Shown here: positions 1 to 10,818 of the stretch, one piece after another
Position numbering within the stretch: position 1 is the stretch's first letter
Layout: each line of letters begins with the position of its first letter
NCBI RefSeq assembly: GCF_921293095.1
Contig: NC_060259.1
Coordinates: forward strand, 5,022,001-5,086,000
Source of the DNA: Ischnura elegans
Lineage: Eukaryota > Arthropoda > Insecta > Odonata > Coenagrionidae
Reading direction: 5' to 3'
DNA length: 64,000 bases
Notes under the pieces: model-generated
Databases searched by the model: none
What the model was told of the DNA's origin: nothing
What the model saw: only the letters and a program-made list of their open reading frames with translations
Position numbers and translations under genes: made by a program

Positions 1-795
1 AATATTTGCTCGCGCTTTATCTTCCGCTCATTCTTCGTAGCAGTCGATGTGGTCGAGTTGGTCAGCAGATATTTCCGGGTCACAGCCCTGGGCCACAATG
101 GTGATATCTACGGCGAAAAGGAACTTCTGTTTGAGGAAAGGTTGGCGTGTCATTGACGAATAAGTTGAATAGGGTTGAGAGTACGGCTCCTTAAGGGACG
201 CCAGAGGAGAAGGATTGGAAGGAAGAGGAAGCGGAATTTATTTGTACATAAAAGGTTCGGACGGAGACCAAATGAGTGGATTTTATGGAGGTAGGCTGGA
301 ATTGGAAGACAAGAAAGCTTGAATATTAGGCCCAGGGTCCATACCCGGTCGAAATCTGCTTCTAGTATAAGAATACGTCGTGCAATATCAGTTTACCGTT
401 GAAGCTATAGATGATTGACTCCGTTAATCGGAATACTTGGTGAGTAGTTGACATTTTCGCGTGGAATCCAGTCTGCTCCGGTCTGATGATATTGTTGCCC
501 AAGAGAGTTTGCTTGAGACGGAAGCGGATTGCCGCCTCGAACCATTTAGGAGACTGATGGGACGATAGAATGAAGGTTGAGAGGCAGGTTTGATGGGTTT
601 CGGGAGCAGGATGATTTTAGCTAACTTTCAGGTTGTCGAGAGGTAGGAAATGGAAAAAAGGAAGTTTAAAAGTTTGGAAATAAGGTAAATGATGGGATTG
701 GAAAGGGGTTTCAACAGTTTGCTGCTGATTCCTTCAGGGCCGGGTGCAGATTTTGGTTTCAGGTTGAGGATGGTGAGGCTTATTTCGGAGAGAGT
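1..795 (-). pseudogene. Decayed jockey-clade LINE reverse transcriptase
   Basis: Reading the minus strand from about 795 down to 1 gives, in broken frames, the successive blocks of a non-LTR reverse transcriptase. First comes a SAPGPEGI block (normally APGPDGI), then KLAKIILLPKP, YRPISLL, QTGF, the GVP*GAVLS block (normally GVPQGSVLSP) and FNLFVNDTP. Last is FAVDITIVAQG, where the catalytic FADD box has lost its first Asp to Val. I see in-frame stops (a Trp codon become TGA, a Gln codon become TAA) and at least one frameshift, so no long ORF exists. The order of blocks is that of jockey-type LINEs. The copy runs off the left edge, so its 3' end is not visible. It is not functional. Confidence 0.8.
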
Positions 796-1740
796 GATGA
801 GATGGGGTTCTGGTAACGGACAGTATAATAAACAAAAACACCAAGTGCGTCCACCGGGTTGCTGATGGCGAGTCGACCTCTAGATATAGAGGTTAGCTGC
901 AAGATAAGCGAGTTAACTCCATGAATAAGCAGACGTGGACAAAAACGGCGGCGTTCTGAGGAGGTATTGGTCTGTCTTTGGGTAAGGTATGCCATTTAAA
1001 TGATACCGAAACCTGTGAAGATGCCGTGACTTGGCAACTGCAGGCCACCAAAATAATACCTCTCATCACCTGGGGTAGAGAGTAGCAGCTCTTCTTCATA
1101 CGTGTGAAGGTGGAGACCACCTGGGTCGGTAGAGCGACACACATTTGACCACGGGCGTGGAAACATTTGCTTTGACCGCTGTAGTGCTGCGTGGTGGAAG
1201 GCAAGGGGAAACAACCACATAATTATCCCGAGGAGTGGCAGCTACTCCACTCATTTTTATATCATAGTATAACTTTCCTTTATTTCATCAAAAAAATCAC
1301 CACTCTTGCCCCAATGCCACAAACCTACGGCACAAATACAAAATGGATGATTGGACAAAAGGCAAGGAGGGGCACCACTGGTAGCGAAGTGTGGCCGGAA
1401 TTGGGGTGCTTGGGTAGGACAAGCCACGCCCACTTGGACCAAAACATTGACAATCCCACAAGGGTCAATGCTTACTATTTGGTGACATTTTTGGTCATAA
1501 CTCATTAATACATTAAAATAACTTATGGAACGCACAATATAAACCTTTTTTTCTTACTTCATTAATAGGCTTCGCAAAGTTGTGACTCAAACATCTTTTA
1601 CAAAGGAAAAATTATTATTAGTAACACAAGAAAATCGCATATGCGATAAATGCGATATTGATGCTATGCACACGCATAAATGCGACAGAGGGGCGATGAA
1701 AGGACTTTTATGATATTTAAACCGCAATTTTGCTTTTTCG

Positions 1741-2073
1741 ATGGCAAAATTCGTAAATTTAGTACCGAGCCCGCCCCTCGCTTCGCCACTGGACGTTGGG
1801 CCTTACTGCTTCATATGTAGTTACAAGTATTTTCATAGGCAGCTACTAGAAAGGTTGAGAGAAAACCATGGTAGCTTCTGCGATGTTAAGCAAATATTTC
1901 GCGCCATCTGCCGAGCAAAAAATGAGTTTGGGAATGCTGTACTTCACACCATCTGGGCACCAGATAGAATTGTGGATGCAGAGAGGCTTTTCAGCCAGTA
2001 CAATCTAATTGTGGCTAACGGACGCAACAATTCGAAGGAAGAAAGTGTTGAAACATGTTCATTGTTGATGTAA
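1741..2073 (+). pseudogene. hAT transposase-like C-terminal fragment
   Basis: An open frame of 110 codons ends with a segment reading AERLFSQYNLIVANGRN followed by KEESVE. This resembles the hATC dimerisation region of a hAT transposase subgroup, in which an S/ERLFS..N.......RNRL..ENVE pattern is usual. The first two thirds, with a CxxC at residues 24-27 region and a Pro-rich start, are not recognised. No terminal inverted repeats or target duplication were found, so this is a fragment and not a complete element. An A/T-rich run with repeated TGCGATA motifs lies just upstream (about 1,636-1,690). The family assignment rests on one motif and could be wrong. Confidence 0.45.
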
Positions 2074-2342
2074 AACTAGTATAAATGATATTTACGCTAC
2101 TAATATCAGTTTTAATTACACAAGCCAACAAAAAAAACTATTTTTATTTTAATAGTTGATCTTTATAGATTTTTATGTGCCGAATCCAAACCTGACTTAG
2201 GTTTTTTAGTATCACCCATAGTTTCCAAGCAATATGTACTTTATTATACATATAGTCTAATGCCCCTATACGGTACCTATATAAAAAAATAATGAAGCAC
2301 TGTGTTATATCATAAAATGATTTGTATTTACAGTTAAATCAC

Positions 2343-2702
2343 TTACAATAGTAATGTAGTGTGATAATACAGGGTCCATTTGTCAACTGGAATTATTCTA
2401 TATTTTCTTTCCCTTTTTTCCTTGAAGGTACTTGTGTAGCTTTTTCTGCAATGAATCGCTTGCTGAACTTCACGGTGAAGTGACCAACAGTAATCCCCAT
2501 GATATTGGTGTTCCAGCGGCCCTGGTAAAGGTTTTCCTTTGCTCACTTTAATGTCCTGGTGAAAACGCTCACCTTGCTCCTCACTACCATATCCTAAATT
2601 CGGACGGTAATCAAGGAGGCTCACAGTGGGCTGAAATCGAAAAAAGCTGGACAAAACCTCAAAATCGATTTTTTTGAGTGCGGAAATTGAAACTTTGCAC
2701 AA
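2343..2702 (-). pseudogene. Fragment of an unnamed arthropod repeat-associated protein
   Basis: The minus strand carries the pattern LLDYRPNLGYGSEEQGERFHQDI, then after a frame change QGRWNTNIMG, then DYCWSL followed by a basic tail with CRKSYT. I recognise the arrangement 'SxEQxERFHQDI ... RYQGRW ... DYCWSLxR' from a family of uncharacterised, often multicopy arthropod proteins, but I cannot name a function. To recover the expected order the frame must shift twice between the FHQDI and DYCW blocks, so this copy is broken. No TIRs were identified. The 3' part sits next to AT-rich sequence with nothing recognisable. Confidence 0.5.
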
Positions 2703-2939
2703 ATGTTATCAATACAGTAGCGCATTTTTTGACGCAAACCGTTTTTCATGGGTAAATTTTTAAATTACTTGGCCTCAAAGTTGAACAAATTTCCCAAAAA
2801 TTGCCATCATTGAATTTTTTTCGAAATTTAGCATGTTAAAACTAATGCCACGCCTTCTGTTGTAATTCAATAGAAACAAAAATTTACAATATTATTATGC
2901 GGTTTATTATTGTTAATTCTAGGCAACTTTCACGACTCA

Positions 2940-3930
2940 GTTGCATTACTTGTGACCGATACGATACAAAATGGCGGACCCTGTTTTTCGTCGAAATTTT
3001 GTGTTCGTGTAAGATTATAAAAAAAGGATCACCGAGTTACCCCAAAATATTTACACCACCAATACAACAAAATATATAGAGTATGATACTAAAAGGAGAA
3101 TTGCGACCACCTGAGACGCCGAATTTAAGATCGATTTTTCGAACGTGCGGCACAGCTCGCTGTTGGCCACGGGGAATATCGAGCTCGACAGATGTTGGAC
3201 CTTGAATCTTTTAAAGCAGATTAATTGTATAAAAGCCATAATATCTTCGTACCTCATTTCATTTCCATTACATAAAACCTAATTTCTTCGCAGTCTTGCG
3301 ATATTTGTCGTCGATACGATACAAAATGGTGGACCCTGTTTTTCGTCGAAATTTTGTGTTCGTGTAGGATTATAAAAAAAGGATCTCCGAGTTACCTCGA
3401 GATATTTACACCACATATACAACACAACCAGTAGAGTATGATACCAAAAGGAGCATTGCGACCACCTTTGACGATGAAATTAAGATGATTTTTTTCGAAC
3501 GTGCGGCACAGCTCACAGCTTGCTGCAGGACACGGGGATTGCCGTGCTCGACGGACGTTGGAAAGTGAATCTTTTAGCAAGTGAATCGTGAATAAGTTAT
3601 AATTCATTTAGTGCTACATTTATTTTACATTTCTTATAGCCTAATTTCTTCGCTGTTATGCGATATTTATCGTCGATACGATACAAATTGGAGGACTCTG
3701 TTTTTCGTCGAAATTTTGTGTTCATGCACGATTATAAAAAAGGATCACCGAGTTACCTCGAGCTATTTACGTTGAATTACATCAAACGTTTTAGTGTCCA
3801 TCCAAAAAAATCAACTACGACCCTTAGCATCAAGCAAAATAAAAATCGATGTTTTGCCCCGCGCGTACTCTACGGCAGCTCCCCGATGGTCGATGGTGAT
3901 GGATGGATGGAATGTCGTGACGCGGCGTAA
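2940..3930. repeat. Tandem array, unit about 355 bp, nearly three copies
   Basis: A block beginning CGATACGATACAAA recurs at 2,957, 3,312 and 3,674, giving periods of 355 and 362 bases. After it each copy runs through 'ACCCTGTTTTTCGTCGAAATT'-like sequence, a GGATCNCCGAGTTACC motif and, in the first two, a GTGCGGCACAGCTC segment. The third copy diverges after about 100 bases. The units are clearly related but have drifted, so the array is old. Short open frames across it are shadows of the repeat. Confidence 0.85.
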
Positions 3931-4729
3931 TTTACAATTCATATGTATAGTCATGTAGACTATTTTTTATTATATCGCTAGTCTTATTATTAACTTAATA
4001 GGATACAGGTATTTTTTATACAGCCTTTTTTCTCTGTTTCTCCATTAACATAAACGATTATCATTAGATAGGTTGATAGCTGTTGGAAATACCGCACACG
4101 TAATTGCATGACTTGGATTCGGTAGAATAACTGTCCATTCCACTTCCATGCTGCAGAATGTCATACCAATCATCTAATAATACGAGTTAATTCATCAGTC
4201 CAATCGGCACGCCTCCCGATTTCTTTGTAATAATCTGTGCGTTGTTCGATATTAATGGATTCGAAGTTCGAAGGTGCTGGCGAAATAGGTGATGTGGTAG
4301 ATACATAGATGTGGTAGATATAATCGAGTAGTTGATGATATGATGACGCTTTCCATTTCATTTGTAATCAATTATAAAATGTCGCTTGAGAACATAACCG
4401 AGACCCTTGGTGTCTTAAACGTGTCTGTATTGTATAGAAATGTAAAGAGTTTATACATTAATAGAAGTATCGCGAATGAAGGAAAAAATCCGATGGCAAT
4501 CACCGGCGAAATAATAATGATGATTATGATTATTAAACATTTTTCACTAAATGTAGTGCATTTTCAGAAAAAAAACTTAGCCACCTCAAATATCAGTCGG
4601 AGACTACGTGCAAAAATTGTCAAACCAAGATTGCGGAACTTCGACCATGCTATAAACTCGGAAACAACGCCTCCAGATTTACAACCTCCTTGGCAAAAGG
4701 CCGTAGCGAAGGAGGGAAGGGTGGGGGGT
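3931..4729. other. No recognisable gene or repeat
   Basis: AT-rich sequence. A 203-codon open frame begins at 4,340, but its translation shows no domain or motif and its second half is made of the hairpin-cluster repeat described next, so I do not call it a gene. Confidence 0.5.
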
Positions 4730-5110
4730 TTCACATGCACACCCAAAATGTACGGAAGACTTGAGCACACCCTTCCGAACGACCCACAGAAATGTTTTCC
4801 TGGCTACGACCTTTTATGGGCAGGAAACAAACGGCCAAGTGTCGGGATCTCTCTCTCTGAAAACCTAATGCGACCTGTGGCCCTGCAGAAGTTAATAAGC
4901 ACACTGATTGTGAGAGAACAGGTTTGGATGCTACACCCTAAACCCTTTTGAGTGGGGGGTTTTGGATGTGCCATCATGAATGATACGACGTTAGAACTAA
5001 TTCTATGGATGTGAGAACCAAAGGCAAAGAGTGTCACACCAAACACGTCCAGTCAACGTCCTTTGGATGGGAGAACCAAAGTTGTGGTTGGTGCACTCTC
5101 CTGGTTTAAG
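4730..5110. repeat. Cluster of short imperfect hairpins, TTTGGATG type (copy 1)
   Basis: The stretch contains several interrupted palindromes in which TTTGGATG or a close variant is followed after a few bases by ACCAAAG or CACCC(T)AAA. Examples are at 5,003 (TGGATGTGAGAACCAAAG) and 5,061 (TTTGGATGGGAGAACCAAAG), with looser ones at 4,734, 4,923 and 4,961. The same motif dominates a second cluster at 7,376-7,630. It looks like an interspersed repeat made of related foldable units. No coding content is evident. Confidence 0.6.
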
Positions 5111-6412
5111 CCGTGTCCCAACTCGTTAGCCATTAGGCATCATGTATTTAGACAGCCAGATTCTGGGCAGCCAACCACAAGGGAGCATGAATTGGGACAT
5201 CCTTACGCAGGTGCTGCCATCTACTGGGCACTAGGCCAATGCAAAACAAGAGATATTCGGAATGATTTGAACAAATGATGACCAAAACCCACCCAAAATT
5301 GTTAAAATGTGATGTGTCAAGTGATTTTGAGTATTAGATGCCGGAGAAGAGTATTTTATCATAATTTTAGTATCTTAGACAACCTTTTTGTAATAGTAAA
5401 GTAGGGGTATACTTTCAAATCCGTATTTTTAGTTCCGTATGGTTTTGTTAAAGAGGTTTTAGCTAACTTTGTGGCGCAATGTTAGCTTATATTCCTTTTA
5501 ATTGGTTTGTAATATTTCAATCGTCTCTCAACCAAGTACTTTTTCAAATTTCTTATATTTTAGTAATTTAATTTCTAGTTTTGTACTATTAAGAACAGGT
5601 CTATTTAGTGTATTCAAACGGTTACCGTCTGACTTGGGAATTATTTTCGAAATCTATTTAAAGTATGGTTTACGTACATAAATCAAGTTTCGGTATCATC
5701 TTATAATCCCTAGGTACAGATTTTAATTTTTGTTACTTATTCCGATTCCAATTTCGGGAATTTGTCCAATAACATATTATAATAATTTTTTATTCTTACG
5801 GGTGTTAACCTAATGTACAAAAAAGTGTCACATAAATAAGAATTTAGACATAGTGTTACATAATTAAGTATACATTAGAAGCATATAAACATCAAAAAGC
5901 ATTATTTAATACGTTAAAAAAGTAACGGGTAGCAAAAGATAACATGTGATCGGTATAAAAAGTTATAAAATTACATATACATATATAAGAAACATATAAA
6001 CATCAATTGGCATTAAAATTAACGCCGCCTTCTCTTTAACTAATTTCTCCGTAATTCTTACACTTCTATTAACGCAATTTCATTATTATAAACAAAATAA
6101 AAATTAATAATTATTCCCACAAGTCTCAAAATATCAACACTACTTGCAAACAAGTACTATCCCTTGTTGACAGCCATGATGCCCTTTCTCTGATTTCTTC
6201 CTGAAGACGCTTTGCACGCTTTGAATCATGGGAAAAGTGGGGCGAAGGATGCACTCCTCGATGCCTAAATCTGGCGGCCGCGTTAGCTGCCTAAATTTCC
6301 TCCCTTATGCTGGCTAACGAGTTGGGACATCCTTCCAAGATGGCGTCATGGCTAAATCCTGGAATTGGCATAGCCAAATGGCCAATTGGGACACGGCTTT
6401 AGGTACGAAATC
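5108..6412. repeat. Inverted copies of a GTGTCCCAACT motif flanking 1.2 kb of AT-rich DNA
   Basis: The sequence AAGCCGTGTCCCAACTCGTT at 5,109 recurs in inverted form in two pieces, AACGAGTTGGGACATCC at about 6,311 and TTGGGACACGGCTT at about 6,387. A direct relative (AATTGGGACATCCTTACG) lies at about 5,190. This suggests the ends of a degraded element around the AT-rich interior (5,290-6,280), which holds nothing recognisable. Clear boundaries and a target duplication were not found. Confidence 0.35.
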
Positions 6413-7375
6413 TAAACCTATTGTTACGCGCTCTGGTGGCAATCTCATGAAGCTCTCTAGCACCCGCAGTTCAGCCGTGGAAGCCGTCGACACGTGTGGA
6501 CTTGTGGGCAAAGCGGGCAAACTCTGCTGCCGCGTGTGATTCGTTGCTCTTGCTGCTCGAGATTATGGATGAGGGGACGGCGAATTTCTTATCGAAGACA
6601 GGACTTGGAGCCTATATCCATGTGTTCGCAGGTAAGTTGCACTAAAATTGCGATTTATTGTTATTCTCACGGCCATTTTGTGTTAATTCTCACCGCCATG
6701 TTGCATTAATTCTCATGCCCACACTACCACCCTTTGCTTAGGAGTTCTTCAGATTCGCATTGCTATCTCTATGTGCTTGCTGAAACAAAGTTCAAACTCT
6801 CAGATCATATTTTGTCGGCAGTGCTGCTGTGCTTATTAGCATTGAAATTTATTACTGTCGCTGAGGTTAAATTGTCTCACGTTTCTTGTATTTCCCGATG
6901 ATATTTTTAGTATGTTATGATTGTGTTTTAGTAATATTTTATGTTATTGGCATAGAATTTGATAATGATATTAATTCACCAAGTCTTGTGCACTTTTTAT
7001 GATATTATAACGGTGGATTCATCGAGAGCCTTGCGGAGAGCGTTGGCAACGGAGGTTATTGACGAGGAGAGGAGAATGAACAAGAAGGGATTGAGAAAAA
7101 TTGTGTGTTTGGAGTGACTTTAATGTAACTGTGTGTTTATAAATCGGGAATAAATGTTCTTTCTAGTGTTCTACAAATAGGGAATTTATTTTTCCACCCA
7201 CGCACGATACAATATGTTGAATTATGTGATAATAGACAATGTGACAACCACAGAGCTAGTTTATCTCATTTTTTTAGTTGGACTGTCTCAGAGGTCTATT
7301 TCAAAATGGATTGAAAGAGAACAATATTAGTGTGTAGTGGAGTTGAAAAGGAGGGAGGAAGGGATAGGGGCGCAA
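6413..7375. other. No recognisable gene or repeat
   Basis: Mixed-composition sequence. Short open frames near 6,490-6,710 have no recognisable motif. Nothing else could be supported. Confidence 0.4.
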
Positions 7376-7630
7376 TCCTTTGGGTAGGAGATATAAAGTT
7401 TTCATTCGGCATCCAAACGTTGTTCTGATGAGCTACCCAACGATTTGGTTCTCACACCCAAAGTACTCGCCCATCTTCTTTGGATGTAGCAACCAAAGGA
7501 GTAGTTGGAACATCCAGCTCCTCATCATTCCCTTTGGGTGACACATCCAAATGTATAGGCAAGTCCTTTCCTTCGACTCAGGTTTGGGTGTGACACCCAA
7601 ACCTACGATTCTCATATCCAAAGTGTTTTT
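7376..7630. repeat. Cluster of short imperfect hairpins, TTTGGRTG type (copy 2)
   Basis: At least four short interrupted palindromes lie head to tail: TTTGGTTCTCACACCCAAAG at 7,445, TTTGGATGTAGCAACCAAAG at 7,480, TTTGGGTGACACATCCAAA at 7,532 and TTTGGGTGTGACACCCAAA at 7,582. Incomplete ones lie at 7,379, 7,411 and 7,617. Arms are 7-9 bases and loops 2-5 bases, spaced some 20-35 bases apart. They are related in sequence to the cluster at 4,730-5,110. Confidence 0.7.
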
Positions 7631-7639
7631 TCAGTGCAC

Positions 7640-10155
7640 GGGAACACAAAAGCCGTCCATCGACCGTCTTACGCCATCTAGCCCAGGGATAGTAACAAAA
7701 TTAAGAAAATTCTCTGTATTTTCCACCAACATCAGGAAAACTTTGAGTCCAAATGAGAATAAAAATAAATAATCATTACTCCTCCCGATATATCCGATGG
7801 TGAAATTCAAATTTCCCTCCATTTCCCATAATACATGGCTAAGCCATTGTATTTCAAAGCGATGCTGATAGACTAGTGGGAAATAACGGATATAGAGTCG
7901 CGAAAAACAGTTTACGCAAGGTCTGGACTTTAAAACAGAAAAATGGCATTCGTCCAAATACACGGTACATGGATGATTAGAAAGAACATATTGCCTACTT
8001 CGAAAAAGTATTAGTAAAATTTATCGAATCCGTAATTAAAATTCCTCCTACACTTTTAGTTTTTTAATTTAAGTAACCGTTACTTGAAAAGGGATTTTTT
8101 CTCGTAAAACTGGTGTCTTCCTTCCTCGCTAACATTTCATGATTTAATTCATAAATTAACATATTCTTCCATTTCGGGAAAGCGTATTTGATTCCCCTTA
8201 CAATAATCTATCCATGCCCTCGCACGGACTGACAAAAATGCTGTGAGTACAAAAGAGGTAACAGAATAATCACGCCTGAACAATAAATAAATTAAAACTA
8301 TGGTTTCCTCATCATCAAGCAATGCTTGCGGCCCGAACAATAGAAGACGATCATTACCTTGATTTCCATCGAAATAACTAAGAGGCAAACGTAATTCATT
8401 CTAACCATCCCATCCCTCACTACTCCTAGATACCGCTGAACGACATCTTTCATTCAACCAAATTTGGCCAATGATTGCGAATAGCGACACAAAAACCTGG
8501 AAACTTCAACCAAAGAATTCATCCCAAGCATAGGTCACACCAAGGTCTTCCTCAATTATCGTTTGCTCGCACTCCACCGTCTTCTCTTTAAGTTTTCAAC
8601 GCGAATATAGATGTGTAAGGGTAAATCACGTAAAGTAAAAGATGCATTTCCTCGAATACTTAATTCCCTTGCCTTTTTGCTGCAAAAAGTTAAGTATTCA
8701 AATTCGCTTGAACTTGAACCAAAGACGACGTCCTGTGCCTTCAAGCATTCAATAAATACACAAAAAAGCCTCTGAAAATTGCTGAAGAGCGAGAGGTCTC
8801 TATATAGGCCACTGTAACTTAGCGAAAGAGTGCTCGCATATTTCTAGCATAATAATTATTCTGTATAAGAAAAAAATTTAATGATAAATATTACCACATT
8901 TCACAAGTTTTTATGATAGAGATATAACAATATAATTATCTATACGAGGGCTCAAACAAACTTAAATTCCTTATTGGAGCAATCATTTTCCATAGTTCAA
9001 TTTAGGCCTGCAAATATCTAAATAGGTTATTACATTATGTTAATCTAAAATAAGCTGCTCACTTAGTAAAAATATTTCCAGCTCTCAGTACCATTCCGAT
9101 TTCCTGAAGTACGCGCAAACGAGAATGTACCAGCCTTCTTCTGACGCTAGAGATATAATACAAACAAAGCTAAATTCATTCATGAATTAATGAAAAATTG
9201 ATACATTCGTCCAATTTTCAGAAATTAATAGGTTACACAACAACCAAATTAATTCGATGAACAAACAGTCAAGATATTTGAATTCACGGAAGGCAACCAG
9301 AAGAACGTAAGTATGTCGATGCATTCTCAGCAATACGCAATCTGATCTTTCGTCAATTTATACATGCAGTAGCATCAAACGCGAGCGACAGAATTTGGCT
9401 TTCTTCACAAAGAAAAACATACATAGAGAGTACATAAGGGGCCGTATCAAGGTACATCAACACTTATGCAAGCAATAATTTCCAGCAGAGAGGTGGTAGT
9501 GTCACCGGCACTTTAATTCGAGTGAGTCTCTTTTTTACATATTTATTTATTCCAAATACACATTCACACAAGTCGCCACTATCCAAACATAATTAGGGAT
9601 GTGTACATACATACACACTCATACTCGGAGTCATGTGAACGGCAGATTCAACCGCCCCGAAAGCCTCTGGGCGACTCACGGTATGCAAGGGCGGGGAAAT
9701 GTGAGGAATTTAAGTACGGCGCAAGATCATCTCTCAGTCAGGAGGAGAAATCCACGAAAGGAGGAGAGCGATTGGACGATTGGATTGGAGGGAGCACTCA
9801 CTACATCGCGTCACTATCCAAAACACACTCCACAGAATATACCACCACTGAATGTAACCACAGTGCTCCACAGAAATTTGAGAGATAAAACTGCCAAAAC
9901 AGTGTAACAGCAAGTTTTACATCCTTTGTTGGTCGAATAAAATGGATTAGCGATTCGCCGCTGGCCTGCCGAGAAGCCATCCGTCACGAAGACCCCCCCA
10001 GGAAATTGGAAGCAAGCGTCACCCAGTGGCCCAAACAACTTCCAGCCACCATCTGACATCTTGCATCGCAAGGTAAAAATAAAATGGAAATAGATTGATT
10101 TTCATCAATACCACTACGAATCCAACCGTGTTCCTGCTCACAAGGCGCTTGGCAA
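7640..10155. other. Long stretch with no supported feature
   Basis: AT-rich DNA with scattered short open frames of no recognisable content. A short (CATA)n/(CACA)n-like run lies near 9,604-9,625. No exon, repeat end or RNA gene could be supported. Confidence 0.4.
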
Positions 10156-10818
10156 TAGGGTAGTTTCCTCCATCAAAGAAAACAAAAGGCATTGATTGCG
10201 ATTCGTTACCCACCATTAGCGTATTCATAATAAACGAATTATTTGGTTTTGGAAATCCCAGTTCAGACGAATGCTAATGGTCAATTTTAACCTAATTTGA
10301 AAAAGGCCAGATTGGCGCCCATGCGATGCCACTCCACGTGACGTCACAGGGACCTAGTTTCTGCACGAGTAGATAGGAGTTTTACATCTTCTGAGATTAC
10401 CAATGCATGCATGAGGCACAGAGCTCAGGGAAACTTCTCTTAATAATCACCTATTATAACTACCTATTGTCGGAAAGTTTCCTTCGTTTGATATGGTATT
10501 AATAATACTTATTTAAGCCAAGCGCTACCTGCTAGCAGGGTACTCTGCTACCTGCTAGCATCCTGCGTCGTATCAGCGCTCAAAGCCTCCCCCCAAGGTC
10601 ACCTCACTTGCGGCAGCGGGAACCAGAGCGACGTCACACGGTGTTTTCCCAGCATTCATACTTAGCCATCACGTTTTCGCGCGCTTGAAGATTTACACTT
10701 TTCATTTAATCGCGAAAAATAGATACCGTCATTTAAAAATCTAAAAGCGTGAATTACATACTCCAGGAGTAATAATCTTTCGATTTAGGGAATAAAAAAT
10801 TAATAGGAAACCAGCCTA
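10156..10818 (-). mobile_element. Non-autonomous TIR element (MITE-like), copy 1
   Basis: A 663 bp segment starts TAGGGTAGTTTCC and ends GGAAACCAGCCTA, a slightly degraded inverted repeat. It is an inverted, full-length relative of 62,202-62,843 over essentially its whole length. Shared landmarks include GACGTCAC with an E-box-like CACGTG next to it, GCTACCTGCTAGCA, TTTTCGCGCGCTTGAA and AATCGCGAAAAATAGATA. It has no coding potential. It differs from copy 2 by a local duplication of CTACCTGCTAGCA near 10,527-10,560. The ends are TA, consistent with but not proof of a TA target as in Tc1/mariner-type elements. Confidence 0.85.

Noticed and set aside
2940-3930. CRISPR array
   Set aside because: Units are about 355 bp and diverged, without short direct repeats and unique spacers.
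4340-4951. 203-codon plus-strand ORF
   Set aside because: No recognisable domain, and the second half is made of the hairpin-cluster repeat. It is probably a chance frame.
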